The notes beneath the pieces were generated by a model. The model had not been told where the DNA came from. It saw only the letters and a list, made by a program, of their open reading frames with translations, and did not search any database. Source: Verrucomicrobiota bacterium (GTDB taxonomy: Bacteria; Verrucomicrobiota; Verrucomicrobiia; Verrucomicrobiales; Akkermansiaceae). From it: a stretch of 37,346 nt of DNA. Positions 1 through 6,946 of this stretch are shown one piece after another. Position numbers and translations under genes: made by a program. How positions within the stretch are numbered: the first letter of the stretch is position 1; every line of letters starts with the position of its first letter. The DNA lies in assembly GCA_004293445.1 (NCBI GenBank), contig RDYP01000025.1, forward strand, positions 1 through 37,346. The letters run 5' to 3'.

Positions 1-116
1 GGGGTCAGGGGTCAGGGGTCAGGGGTCAGGGGTCAGGGGTCAGGGGTCAGGGGTCAGGGGTCAGGGGTCAGGGGTCAGGGGTCAGGGGTCAGGGGTCGGG
101 GGTCGGGGGTCGGGGG
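1..116. repeat. Heptamer tandem array GGGGTCA/GGGGTCG
   Basis: Thirteen perfect copies of GGGGTCA (1-91) are followed by three copies of GGGGTCG (92-112) and a last GGGG (113-116). The array begins at the window edge, so its true length is unknown. It stops only four bases before the stop codon of the ABC ATPase gene. Every unit carries a run of four G separated by three bases, the ideal spacing for G-quadruplex folding on the plus strand. There are no spacers, so this is a simple satellite and not CRISPR. The GGGGTCG version returns at the other end of the window (37128-37148). Confidence 0.97.
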
Positions 117-120
117 CTAC

Positions 121-1050
121 TCATGAGACTTCGACTTTGAGTTCCTCGCGCTGGAGTTGGGAGCGGCGGCGGGGGGCGGGGTGGTCGAAGAGGGAGAAGT
201 TGCGCGGCTTCCCGAGGTCCTCGGGGAGGATGTCGGGGGCGGCGAGCTTGCGGGTGACGGAGGGGGTGCCTCCTTTTTTGGCGTCGAGTAGCGCGTTGAC
301 GAGTTGGAGTTTGAGGTCCTTGAAGCTCGGGGCGGCGAGGAGTTGCTTGCGGTTGCGAGGGCGTGGGAGATCGACACGGATCTCGTTGCCGAGGGTCGCT
401 CCGTCGCGGCCGGGGAGGAGGGGCAGTACGCGATCGGCGACGAGAAGGGCTTCGTCGGGGTCGTTGGTGATCCAGATGACGGTGGTACGATTCTTTTGCC
501 AGATCTCGGCGATCTCGTCCTGCAGCGTGGCGCGGGTGAGGGCGTCGAGTGCTGACAGGGGTTCGTCGAGCAAGAGAATGCGTGGGTTGGCGGCGAGGGT
601 GCGGGCGACGGAGACGCGTTGGCGCATGCCGCCGGAGAGCTCGCGTGGGAGTTTGGCGGCGGCATGGCTGAGCTTCACCATGTCGATGTAGCGCGCGGCG
701 TGTTCGGCGCGTTCCGATTCCGAGAGGTTCGGGTGGGTCTGATCGACGGCGAGGCGGACGTTTTCGGTCACGCTCAGCCAGGGGAGGAGCGAGTAGTTCT
801 GAAACACGATTCCGCGTTCCGGTCCGGGGCCGGTGATGGGAACCGCGTCCATGCGAGCTTGGCCGCTGTCAGGTTTCAGCAAGCCGGCGATCAGGTTGAT
901 GAGCGTGCTTTTGCCACTGCCGGAGTAGCCGATGATGGAGACGAAGTCGCCTTCTTCGACGAGGAGTTCGATGTCGCGGAGGACCTTCGTGTATTGGGCA
1001 CCGCGGCCGAAGCCTTTGTGGACTTGAGTGAGTTCGAGGATCGGAGGCAT
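121..1050 (-). CDS. nrtD: ABC transporter ATP-binding protein, nitrate/bicarbonate (NrtC/NrtD) family
   Basis: This 309-residue cytoplasmic ATPase should power the importer formed with the permease and binding protein encoded just upstream. Visible motifs are Walker [10 protein letters not shown] (41-49), Q-loop at Q84, signature LSGGMRQR (138-145), Walker B LLLDEP (159-164) and the D-loop SALDA. At the H-loop the sequence reads ITND, so the usual switch histidine is Asn196. About 85 residues follow the core, beginning with a DLPRPRNR stretch familiar from NrtC/CmpC-type ATPases, and ending in a basic/acidic tail; the NrtA-like C-terminal domain of cyanobacterial NrtC is absent. It starts 46 bases after the permease stop, so the genes are probably co-transcribed. 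Substrate among nitrate, nitrite, cyanate and bicarbonate cannot be decided from sequence alone. Confidence 0.9.
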   Translation of the reverse strand: MPPILELTQVHKGFGRGAQYTKVLRDIELLVEEGDFVSIIGYSGSGKSTLINLIAGLLKPDSGQARMDAVPITGPGPERGIVFQNYSLLPWLSVTENVRLAVDQTHPNLSESERAEHAARYIDMVKLSHAAAKLPRELSGGMRQRVSVARTLAANPRILLLDEPLSALDALTRATLQDEIAEIWQKNRTTVIWITNDPDEALLVADRVLPLLPGRDGATLGNEIRVDLPRPRNRKQLLAAPSFKDLKLQLVNALLDAKKGGTPSVTRKLAAPDILPEDLGKPRNFSLFDHPAPRRRSQLQREELKVEVS

Positions 1051-1096
1051 TTCGGAAGAGGGTGGAGGATTCGCCGGGCTGCGACGGGCATCGGCT

Positions 1097-1981
1097 TCAG
1101 GCCGTGCGGAAGCGGGCCTCGATCATGCTCATCAGGCGGTCGAGCACGAAGCCGATGACGCCGATGGTGAGGATGGATAGGATGATGTGGGCGTAGCTGT
1201 TGGCGTTGTACTGTTGCCAGAGGAAGCCGCCGACGCCGGGCTTTCCGATGAGCATTTCCACGGCGACGATGACCAGCCAGGCGATGCCGAGGGAGAGGCG
1301 GAAGCCGGTGAACATGTAGGGCAAGGCGGAGGGAATGAGGATTTTGAAGAGGGTCTTGGCGGGGGATAGTTTCAGTACCTTGGCGACATTCAGGTAATCT
1401 TGAGGGACAGCGCGGACACCGACGGCGGTATTGAGCACGGTGGGCCACATGGCGCAGATCGCGATCGTGAACAGGGCGGCGGCATCGGAGGTGCCGAAGG
1501 TCACGCGACCGTTGGCATCGACCACCGAGAGGCCGGCGAAGAGGACCATGCCGAGAGGCAGCCAGGCGAGGGGCGAGACGGGCCGGAGGATCTGGATGAT
1601 GGGATCGAAGGCCCGGGTGAAATTCTTCGATAGGCCAAGGAGGAAGCCGATCGGGGTGCCGATCAGCAGGGCGATGAAGTAGCCTTTCGCGACGAGTTCG
1701 AGTGAGAGCGCGGCGAAGCGGAGCATGCCTTGGTCGAGTTCGCCGCGTTTGGCGAGCGGTTCGACGAGGTAGGGTTTGCTGGCCTCCCACGTTTCGGTGG
1801 GCGAGGGGAGGTTCTTTGCGATGCCATGGCGTTCGACTTTGGTGATGGGGTCGCCCCAGTCGTCGACGCTACGGGTGATGGTGGACTTGCCGGCGATGAT
1901 GGCCCAGCCGCCGAGGCAGAGGAGGATGCCGACGAGAGGCAGGAGCAGGGTGTCGAGCTTGAGGGAATGGAAGAACTTCAT
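1097..1981 (-). CDS. nrtB: ABC transporter permease, NrtB family
   Basis: This 294-residue inner-membrane protein forms the channel of the importer. A hydrophobic segment near residues 10-30 is followed by a periplasmic stretch of about 60 residues, then the BPD_transp_1 core with membrane segments near 97-116, 138-152, 166-182, 230-246 and 264-282. The coupling (EAA-type) loop lies near 195-230, with the pattern of [20 protein letters not shown] and a following proline. Length fits the NrtB/SsuC family (about 270-300). The ATG start is 79 bases downstream of the nrtA stop, and that gap contains a 12-bp perfect hairpin. Family membership is secure; the anion transported is inferred from its neighbours. 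Confidence 0.92.
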   Translation of the reverse strand: MKFFHSLKLDTLLLPLVGILLCLGGWAIIAGKSTITRSVDDWGDPITKVERHGIAKNLPSPTETWEASKPYLVEPLAKRGELDQGMLRFAALSLELVAKGYFIALLIGTPIGFLLGLSKNFTRAFDPIIQILRPVSPLAWLPLGMVLFAGLSVVDANGRVTFGTSDAAALFTIAICAMWPTVLNTAVGVRAVPQDYLNVAKVLKLSPAKTLFKILIPSALPYMFTGFRLSLGIAWLVIVAVEMLIGKPGVGGFLWQQYNANSYAHIILSILTIGVIGFVLDRLMSMIEARFRTA

Positions 1982-2007
1982 GGCGCTGGAGGCGTGGAGA
2001 GGGCGTG

Positions 2008-2043
2008 GGGAGCCGTCGAGCGTCGGGATGATCGACGGCTCCC
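2008..2043 (-). promoter_or_regulatory. 12-bp perfect hairpin between nrtA and nrtB
   Basis: GGGAGCCGTCGA (2008-2019) and TCGACGGCTCCC (2032-2043) are exact reverse complements with a 12-base loop. The structure sits in the 79-base gap between the binding-protein gene and the permease gene. No T-run follows on the minus strand, so a full intrinsic terminator is unlikely. Hairpins at this place in ABC operons commonly protect the upstream message, giving more binding protein than membrane subunits (established for other ABC operons, inferred here). Confidence 0.75.
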
Positions 2044-2060
2044 GGTGAGGCGGTTTGCGG

Positions 2061-3347
2061 TTAGCCCTTGAGGGACTTGACGGCGAAGGATGCGGCGTAG
2101 GCCTCGAGGCTGGTGGAGGGGTCGAATTTCGATCCGTCGAAGAAGCTTTCGGTGCCGTTGTCGAGGCCGCCGTGGGTGTGGCCGATTTCCTTCATGGCGG
2201 ACTCGTAGAGGTCGGTGCGCATGACCTGTTTGGTCACGCCTTCGTAGTCGGGCGCGCCTTCGGTGAAGCCCCAGCGGCGGAGCTGGGTGAGCCACCATTT
2301 GCAGTATTTCGGCTGTGGATAATTGCAGTTCCGTTCGCTGAAGATCATGTAATCGGGGTCACGGAACTTGCGGCCATCGCCCATGTCGTATTTGCCCTGC
2401 AGTCGGCCGAGGATGAGTTCCGGTGGGCAGTTGATGTAGCTGGTGGCGCTGACGATTTTCGCCTGCTCGGGTCGGTTCTCCATCTGATCGAGCCAGACGC
2501 TGGCTTCGTGGAGTGCCTTGAGGACGGCCTTGACGGTGTTCGGGTTCTTGTTGGCGAAGGCCTCGGTGAAGGCGCAGACCTTTTCCGGATGATCTTTCCA
2601 GATGGCCTGGGTGTTGATCGCGGTGAAGCCGATGTCGTCGTTGATGGTTTTCGCGTTCCAAGGTTCGCCGACGCAGAAGCCGTCCATCTTACCGACCTGC
2701 ATGTTGGCGACCATTTGTGGCGGCGGGATGGTGATGAGGGAGATATCGGCTCCGCCACCAGCGGCGTCGCCTGGATTGATGCCGCCTGCGGCGAGCCAGT
2801 AGCGGATCCACATGGCGTGGGTGCCGGGGGGGAAGGTCATCGCGAAGGACATTGGGTTGCCGGCGGCCTTGGCGGCATCGACAAGCGGCTTGAGGGCCTT
2901 CGGGTCGGCACCAACTTTTCCTTTGAGGGATTTTGCGAGGCTGATCGACTGTCCGTTGCGGTTGAGTAGCCAGGGGATGACCATGGGGACCTTTGGCGCG
3001 CCGCCGAGACCCATGGTGGAGGCGATGGGCATGCCGATGAGCATGTGGGTTGCCTGAATGTCGCCATTGGCGAGCGAGTCGCGGATCGCGGCCCAGCTAG
3101 CACCCTTGGTGATCGTCGAGTTGATGCCGTATTTTTTGAAGAGTCCCTTTTCGTGGGCGATGACGATGGGCGAGCAGTCCGTCAGGGCGATGATGCCGAA
3201 ATTGACGTCGGCGGTTTCGGGACTGTCGGAGGCGGTCTGGGCACCGACCCATCCGGCGGGTAGGCCGGAGGCGAGGAGTCCGAGGGCGGTGGCCTTGGTA
3301 GAGCGGCCGAGGAAGTTGCGGCGTGAGAGCGCTTGGCTTTGGTTCAT
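2061..3347 (-). CDS. nrtA: Tat-exported ABC substrate-binding protein, NrtA/CmpA family
   Basis: This 428-residue protein is the periplasmic ligand receptor of the importer. The N-terminus carries a twin-arginine signal, SRRNFLG at 8-14, followed by a hydrophobic stretch ending near AGWVGAQ (about 37), so export in folded form by Tat is predicted. The mature part has NrtA/CmpA family hallmarks: an early NFGIIALTDCSPIVIAHEKG stretch, a FCVGEPWN motif in the middle, and a C-terminal region with YCKWWLTQLRRWG. Length matches cyanobacterial NrtA (about 440). The ATG lies 119 bases after the stop of the signal-less paralogue upstream, and that leader can form competing RNA stems. No lipobox is seen. 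Nitrate, nitrite or bicarbonate are the family's known ligands; which applies here is not shown. Confidence 0.92.
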   Translation of the reverse strand: MNQSQALSRRNFLGRSTKATALGLLASGLPAGWVGAQTASDSPETADVNFGIIALTDCSPIVIAHEKGLFKKYGINSTITKGASWAAIRDSLANGDIQATHMLIGMPIASTMGLGGAPKVPMVIPWLLNRNGQSISLAKSLKGKVGADPKALKPLVDAAKAAGNPMSFAMTFPPGTHAMWIRYWLAAGGINPGDAAGGGADISLITIPPPQMVANMQVGKMDGFCVGEPWNAKTINDDIGFTAINTQAIWKDHPEKVCAFTEAFANKNPNTVKAVLKALHEASVWLDQMENRPEQAKIVSATSYINCPPELILGRLQGKYDMGDGRKFRDPDYMIFSERNCNYPQPKYCKWWLTQLRRWGFTEGAPDYEGVTKQVMRTDLYESAMKEIGHTHGGLDNGTESFFDGSKFDPSTSLEAYAASFAVKSLKG

Positions 3348-3407
3348 GGCTTGGAGTCCGTGTGGACGGGGGGATCAAAGCGAAGTGCGGACCAGCATGG
3401 GGGCGCT

Positions 3408-3473
3408 GGCATGAAGAGGGGCGCTTGAATTCTCATCGTGGGAATGAGTCGCGCTCATCGTGCTCTTCATGCC
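3408..3473 (-). promoter_or_regulatory. Structured leader RNA upstream of nrtA
   Basis: In the 119-base gap between the NasS-like gene and nrtA, GGCATGAAGAG (3408-3418) and CTCTTCATGCC (3463-3473) form a perfect 11-bp long-range stem; the second arm includes the upstream gene's stop codon. Inside it a 9-base direct repeat, CTCATCGTG (3432-3440 and 3454-3462), flanks one ATGAG (3444-3448) that can pair with either copy, giving mutually exclusive small hairpins with 7- or 5-base loops. A third hairpin (3392-3396 with 3405-3409) overlaps the long stem by two bases. This looks like a switchable leader; no T-run terminator is evident. Function is inference. Confidence 0.6.
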
Positions 3474-4507
3474 GGGAGCAGGATCTTTTCCGAAGCGCGG
3501 AAGAGATCCTGGCGATAGAGGCGGGTGAGGGGGGCAACGGTGGTTTCGGGCAGGAGGCCGGCGCCGCGCATGCCGGAGAGGAACCACGAGGCCTTGTCGG
3601 GGCTGGGGCAGTTGAGGTCGCCGCCGTAGAAGAGGTGGAAGTCCGAGGCATCGAGCTCGCCGCGTCCGGAATCGAAGAGCGGGCCGAGGCTATTGCGCAG
3701 GGTGTTGGCGGAGACGCCGGTGTAGGCGGGCTTGGCGAGGATGGAGATCAGTTCGTTGCGGAAGTCGGGGTCTTGGCAAATCCGGCAGGCGTGCAGGAGG
3801 GCGGCGCCGAGTTGGATGGAAGGTTCGCGGGATTCGGCGATGAATTCGCCGGTGACGAGGAGGACCTTTTCGGGGTGTCCGGTGGCGAGTTCGGCGGAGG
3901 TGGCGGGGCACCATCCGTGGCCGTTGAGGATGCTTTCCGAGTTCCAGGGTTCGCCGACGCAATAGCCATCGATGTGCCCGGCGGCGAGGTTCCGCGGCAT
4001 GAGGGGTGGGGGTAGGAAGACGATCTCGGCGTCCTTGCCGGGTTGCACGCCGTGGCGTCGAAGCCAGGCGTGGAGGAGGATGTGGTGGGAGGAAAAGCGG
4101 TGGGCGGCGGCGAGGGTGAAGGGGCGGTTCTTTTTCCAGCGGTGGGACAAGTGGGCGGCGAGGCCCTCGCCCCTACGGATGGCTTCCGGGGGAAGTTCTT
4201 TGGAGAGGGTGATCGCGTTGCCGTGGGCGCTGAGGATGAGTGGGACGGCGATTTCACGCCGTGTTTTGTTGAGGCCGAGGGCGAGGTAGAAGGCAAGGCC
4301 GGCGACCGATTGAGCGGCATCGAGCTCTCCATACGAGAGCATATCACGGACGGTGGCCCAGCCGGGTTGGCGGGAGATGCGGACATTGAGACCGTAGCTT
4401 TTGAAGAGCCCGAGTTCTTGGGCGACGGCGATGGGTGCGCAGTCGTTGAGAGGCACGAAGCCCAGGCGGATCGGGGTGCGGGAATCGAGGATGCCGGGAG
4501 TGTGCAT
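3467..4507 (-). CDS. Signal-less NrtA-like protein, possible cytoplasmic anion sensor (NasS-like)
   Basis: A 346-residue member of the NrtA/CmpA binding-protein family with no signal peptide: the first residues (MHTPGILDSRTPIRLGFVPL) lead straight into the first beta-strand of the ligand domain. It keeps the family motifs NDCAPIAVAQELGLF (21-35) and GYCVGEPWN (181-189), and is shorter than secreted NrtA. Cytoplasmic NrtA-like proteins such as NasS bind nitrate or nitrite and control a partner regulator, usually the ANTAR protein NasT. No ANTAR gene is visible here; the neighbour is instead a divergently transcribed LysR regulator. A start codon further upstream is unlikely, because it would run into the palindromic promoter region. 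It probably heads the nrt operon. Sensor role is inferred; family is clear. Confidence 0.82.
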   Translation of the reverse strand: MHTPGILDSRTPIRLGFVPLNDCAPIAVAQELGLFKSYGLNVRISRQPGWATVRDMLSYGELDAAQSVAGLAFYLALGLNKTRREIAVPLILSAHGNAITLSKELPPEAIRRGEGLAAHLSHRWKKNRPFTLAAAHRFSSHHILLHAWLRRHGVQPGKDAEIVFLPPPLMPRNLAAGHIDGYCVGEPWNSESILNGHGWCPATSAELATGHPEKVLLVTGEFIAESREPSIQLGAALLHACRICQDPDFRNELISILAKPAYTGVSANTLRNSLGPLFDSGRGELDASDFHLFYGGDLNCPSPDKASWFLSGMRGAGLLPETTVAPLTRLYRQDLFRASEKILLPA

Positions 4508-4528
4508 GCGTCCTGCCTAGCGCGAAGG

Positions 4529-4571
4529 ATGCCAACCTGTGGGGCTTGGCATGTCCTCTGCTGGTAAGGAC
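4529..4571. promoter_or_regulatory. Palindromic operator candidates between NasS-like and lysR genes
   Basis: The 88-base divergent intergenic region contains ATGCCAA (4529-4535) and TTGGCAT (4546-4552), a perfect 7-bp inverted repeat with a 10-base spacer. Directly beside it lie GTCCT (4553-4557) and AGGAC (4567-4571), a second perfect inverted repeat with a 9-base spacer. LysR regulators usually bind two adjacent dyads next to their own divergent gene, so these are good candidates for recognition and activation sites. No convincing -35/-10 pair could be placed with normal spacing. Confidence 0.6.
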
Positions 4572-4595
4572 CTGTAATTTTGATGAAGCCCGCTC

Positions 4596-5516
4596 ATGAC
4601 TGATTTCCTTCCTGATCTCCGCCAACTTCGTGCCTTTGTTTTCGTGGCGGATGAGGGGAGTTTCACGCTCGCGGCGAAGAAGCTGTTTCTGACTCAGTCT
4701 GCGATCAGTCATTCGATGAAGGCCTTGGAGGACAGCTTGGGTTGTCGACTCTTGGAGCGTCTGGGCAAGAAGACGGTGATCACCGAGGAGGGTGAGGTGT
4801 TTTTGCGGCGTTGCCGGCGGATTTTGGGAGAGCTGGAGGAAGCGGGTCGCGAGCTCGACGGCTTGAAGCGTTGGGGGCAGGGGCGGATTCGAATCGGTGC
4901 TCCGCATTCGTTGTGTCAATTCCTGCTGCCGACGGTGCTTCGGGAATTCCGTGATTGCTTTCCGCGTTGTGAGCCTGCGATCGAGGCGGACGACACGTCG
5001 AAGCTGTTAGAGCGGATGGCGGACCATGATCTGGACATCGTGCTCGGCTTGCGTCCGCGGGTGGGAATGGCGGAGGGCTATCGTCCGCTGTTCAAGGATC
5101 GCATGACTTTCGTCGTGCCGCCGATGCATCCATGGGCGGAGAGCGGGGTCGCGGATCCTGAGGATTTGGGGAAGGTGCAGTTCATCATCTATGCCCGGGC
5201 CACCGAGACGCATCGTTTGGTGGAGGAGCATTTCGAGAAGATGGGAGTGCGGACACGGCCACCGCTGGTGCTGGGGGATATGGAAGCGATCAAGGGCATG
5301 GCGAAGATCGGCTTGGGAGTCGGCTTGGTGGCGCCCTGGGTGGCGAAGCGCGAGTGCGATGAGGGTTCGCTGGTGCGGGTGCCGGTGGCGGGGGATGCGA
5401 TCGAGCGGGAGTGGGGGATTTTTTTCAAATCGGACCGCAAGTTGAGTTTGATCGAGGAGACCTTCGCGGGGATCGCCGAGATGGTGGGTGGTGAACTGAG
5501 CGATGCGGTGGCTTGA
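4596..5516 (+). CDS. LysR-family transcriptional regulator
   Basis: This 306-residue protein has an N-terminal winged helix-turn-helix (about 8-67) with the typical pattern LRQLRAFVFVADEGSFTLAA followed by LTQSAISHSMKALEDSLG, and a periplasmic-binding-protein-like effector domain from about residue 92 to the end. It is transcribed away from the NasS-like/nrt operon across a dyad-rich gap, the classic arrangement for a LysR activator and its target. Known LysR regulators of similar transporters include NtcB and CmpR in cyanobacteria; orthology is not claimed. The ATG at 4596 has no Shine-Dalgarno sequence but aligns with normal LysR starts. A hairpin terminator follows the stop. Confidence 0.93.
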   Translation: MTDFLPDLRQLRAFVFVADEGSFTLAAKKLFLTQSAISHSMKALEDSLGCRLLERLGKKTVITEEGEVFLRRCRRILGELEEAGRELDGLKRWGQGRIRIGAPHSLCQFLLPTVLREFRDCFPRCEPAIEADDTSKLLERMADHDLDIVLGLRPRVGMAEGYRPLFKDRMTFVVPPMHPWAESGVADPEDLGKVQFIIYARATETHRLVEEHFEKMGVRTRPPLVLGDMEAIKGMAKIGLGVGLVAPWVAKRECDEGSLVRVPVAGDAIEREWGIFFKSDRKLSLIEETFAGIAEMVGGELSDAVA

Positions 5517-5544
5517 GGATTCGGGGTGCCTTTGTGGGAAAAGA

Positions 5545-5574
5545 AAAACGCCGCAGGAAATCCCGCGGCGTTTT
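5545..5574. terminator. Bidirectional intrinsic terminator
   Basis: AAAACGCCGC (5545-5554) pairs perfectly with GCGGCGTTTT (5565-5574) around a 10-base loop. The A-run on one side and T-run on the other allow termination in both directions. It lies between the convergent lysR gene and the outer-membrane barrel gene. Confidence 0.92.
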
Positions 5575-5604
5575 GTTTTGAGGTGGCAGGTCTGTTAGAC
5601 GCGC

Positions 5605-6822
5605 TCAGAAGCTGTAGTTGAGCTCCATGCTGACGCGGGTCGTGGACTTGTAGAGAGCGTCGCTGGTGTCGAAGTAGCCGAGCTTGGTGATAGCGGTCAG
5701 GTGGTCATCGAACTTCTTCGCGAGGACGGAGTCCACGCCGAAGCCAAGGTCGCTGCTGATCGAGTTGTCGCCGAAGACGTGGGCGGCATTCGTCCACTTC
5801 ATGCCCCAGAAGATGGGCAAGGTGTGGCTGGCGTAGGTATCGGTGAGGCCGCCGTGGTCGCCGGAGATGCGTCGGGCATCGGTGGCATCGGCATAGCCGT
5901 TGAAGGCGTGGACCGTGGCGAGCGGGGTTTGCACGCCAGCGTCGAGGTGTTCGATACCGACAGTGAGGGTTTGGCTGCCCAAGGCCTTGGTGGCATTGAA
6001 GTGGGCGTAGAGACCTTCGCCGTCGTTGAGGGGGCCGGCTTCGTCTTGGAAGGCGAGTTCGCCGTGGAGATTGAGGCCCGCGAGGCTGCCTTTGGCGCTG
6101 ATGCCGTAGGTCTCGTTGTTCCAGCCGGTCGTGCCGGCGTCGTCGAACTCCATCGAATAGATGTAGCTGCCGAGGGTCAGGCCTGAGATGCCGGCGTAGG
6201 AGGCGTTGAGCAGGTGGATTTCGCCGGGAGCGTTTTGGAAGGTGCCGCTGGCTTCCTCGCCGAAGATCCGATTCACCTGATCGATGAAGGCGTAGTTGAG
6301 GGTGAGGTCGGGAATGGAAGTGTTGAGCAGGGAAATTGCGTCGTAGGTCTGCTCGTTCTGGCGCCAGCCGACATTGCCGATGAAGGCGGCGTTGTCGTAG
6401 ATGATGCGTTGGCGGCCGACTTTTACCGTGCTGTCGAAGCCGCTGTATTGGATGAGGGCCTGGTTGAGCTCGTTGTTTTGCGGATCGGCGATGGTGGAGT
6501 TCTTGGCATCGGATGGCTTCGTGTCGGCGGTGCCGCTGTGGTAGTCATCGACGAGGTCTTGGGTGAATTCGCCTTCGACGAGGGCGGAGAAGCCGTTCCA
6601 TGCGCTGGTTTTGACGCCGACCCGCTCGCGGGTGGTGAAGGCGTGGGATGGGTCCAGTCCATCGACATCGGCGAACTCGTAGCGGGCGCGGATGTCGAGG
6701 GTGGGTGTCAGCCAAGAAGTCGCCGGGGTCGTGGTGACATCGGCGAGTGGTGCGGTGCCCGCGTGGCTGACGGTGGTGATGGCCGCCAAGGCGAGCAGGG
6801 TGTTTATGGTGTGTTGTTTCAT
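5605..6822 (-). CDS. Outer-membrane beta-barrel, alginate-export (porin-like) family
   Basis: This 405-residue protein starts with a Sec signal peptide (MKQHTINTLLALAAITTVSHA, cut near residue 21). The mature part alternates polar and hydrophobic residues throughout and ends in a terminal phenylalanine (LNYSF), the usual signal for Bam-dependent insertion into the outer membrane. Conserved phrases include VGRQRI and FIGNVGWRQNEQTYDA, which are characteristic of the alginate-export/porin group seen in many marine and soil Gram-negatives. The reading frame stays open upstream to 7140, but that extension is low-complexity and lacks a signal peptide, so the ATG at 6822 is chosen. It may provide passage for small anions or sugars; the nearby anion importer makes the first attractive, but they are separated by a terminator and lysR. 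Confidence 0.85.
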   Translation of the reverse strand: MKQHTINTLLALAAITTVSHAGTAPLADVTTTPATSWLTPTLDIRARYEFADVDGLDPSHAFTTRERVGVKTSAWNGFSALVEGEFTQDLVDDYHSGTADTKPSDAKNSTIADPQNNELNQALIQYSGFDSTVKVGRQRIIYDNAAFIGNVGWRQNEQTYDAISLLNTSIPDLTLNYAFIDQVNRIFGEEASGTFQNAPGEIHLLNASYAGISGLTLGSYIYSMEFDDAGTTGWNNETYGISAKGSLAGLNLHGELAFQDEAGPLNDGEGLYAHFNATKALGSQTLTVGIEHLDAGVQTPLATVHAFNGYADATDARRISGDHGGLTDTYASHTLPIFWGMKWTNAAHVFGDNSISSDLGFGVDSVLAKKFDDHLTAITKLGYFDTSDALYKSTTRVSMELNYSF

Positions 6823-6946
6823 GGAATCGTCGTGGGAAATTGGAGCTAAAGGCCTGCCAAGATGATTGGCTGGTGGTGATGGATGCGTGCAAGAAATGAG
6901 GGGCGGCGATGAATCAGGTTCATTGCCTTCGTCGTGCTGCAGCGGT

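Noticed and set aside
1-116. Telomere-like terminus of a linear replicon
   Set aside because: A telomere would be G-rich at the 3' end of each strand. The left edge is G-rich at its 5' end, so the orientation is wrong; an assembly break in a satellite is simpler.
3467-4507. Reading the NrtA paralogue as a second periplasmic binding protein with a missed signal peptide
   Set aside because: The chain begins directly at the first strand of the fold, and an upstream extension would cross the dyad-rich promoter region.
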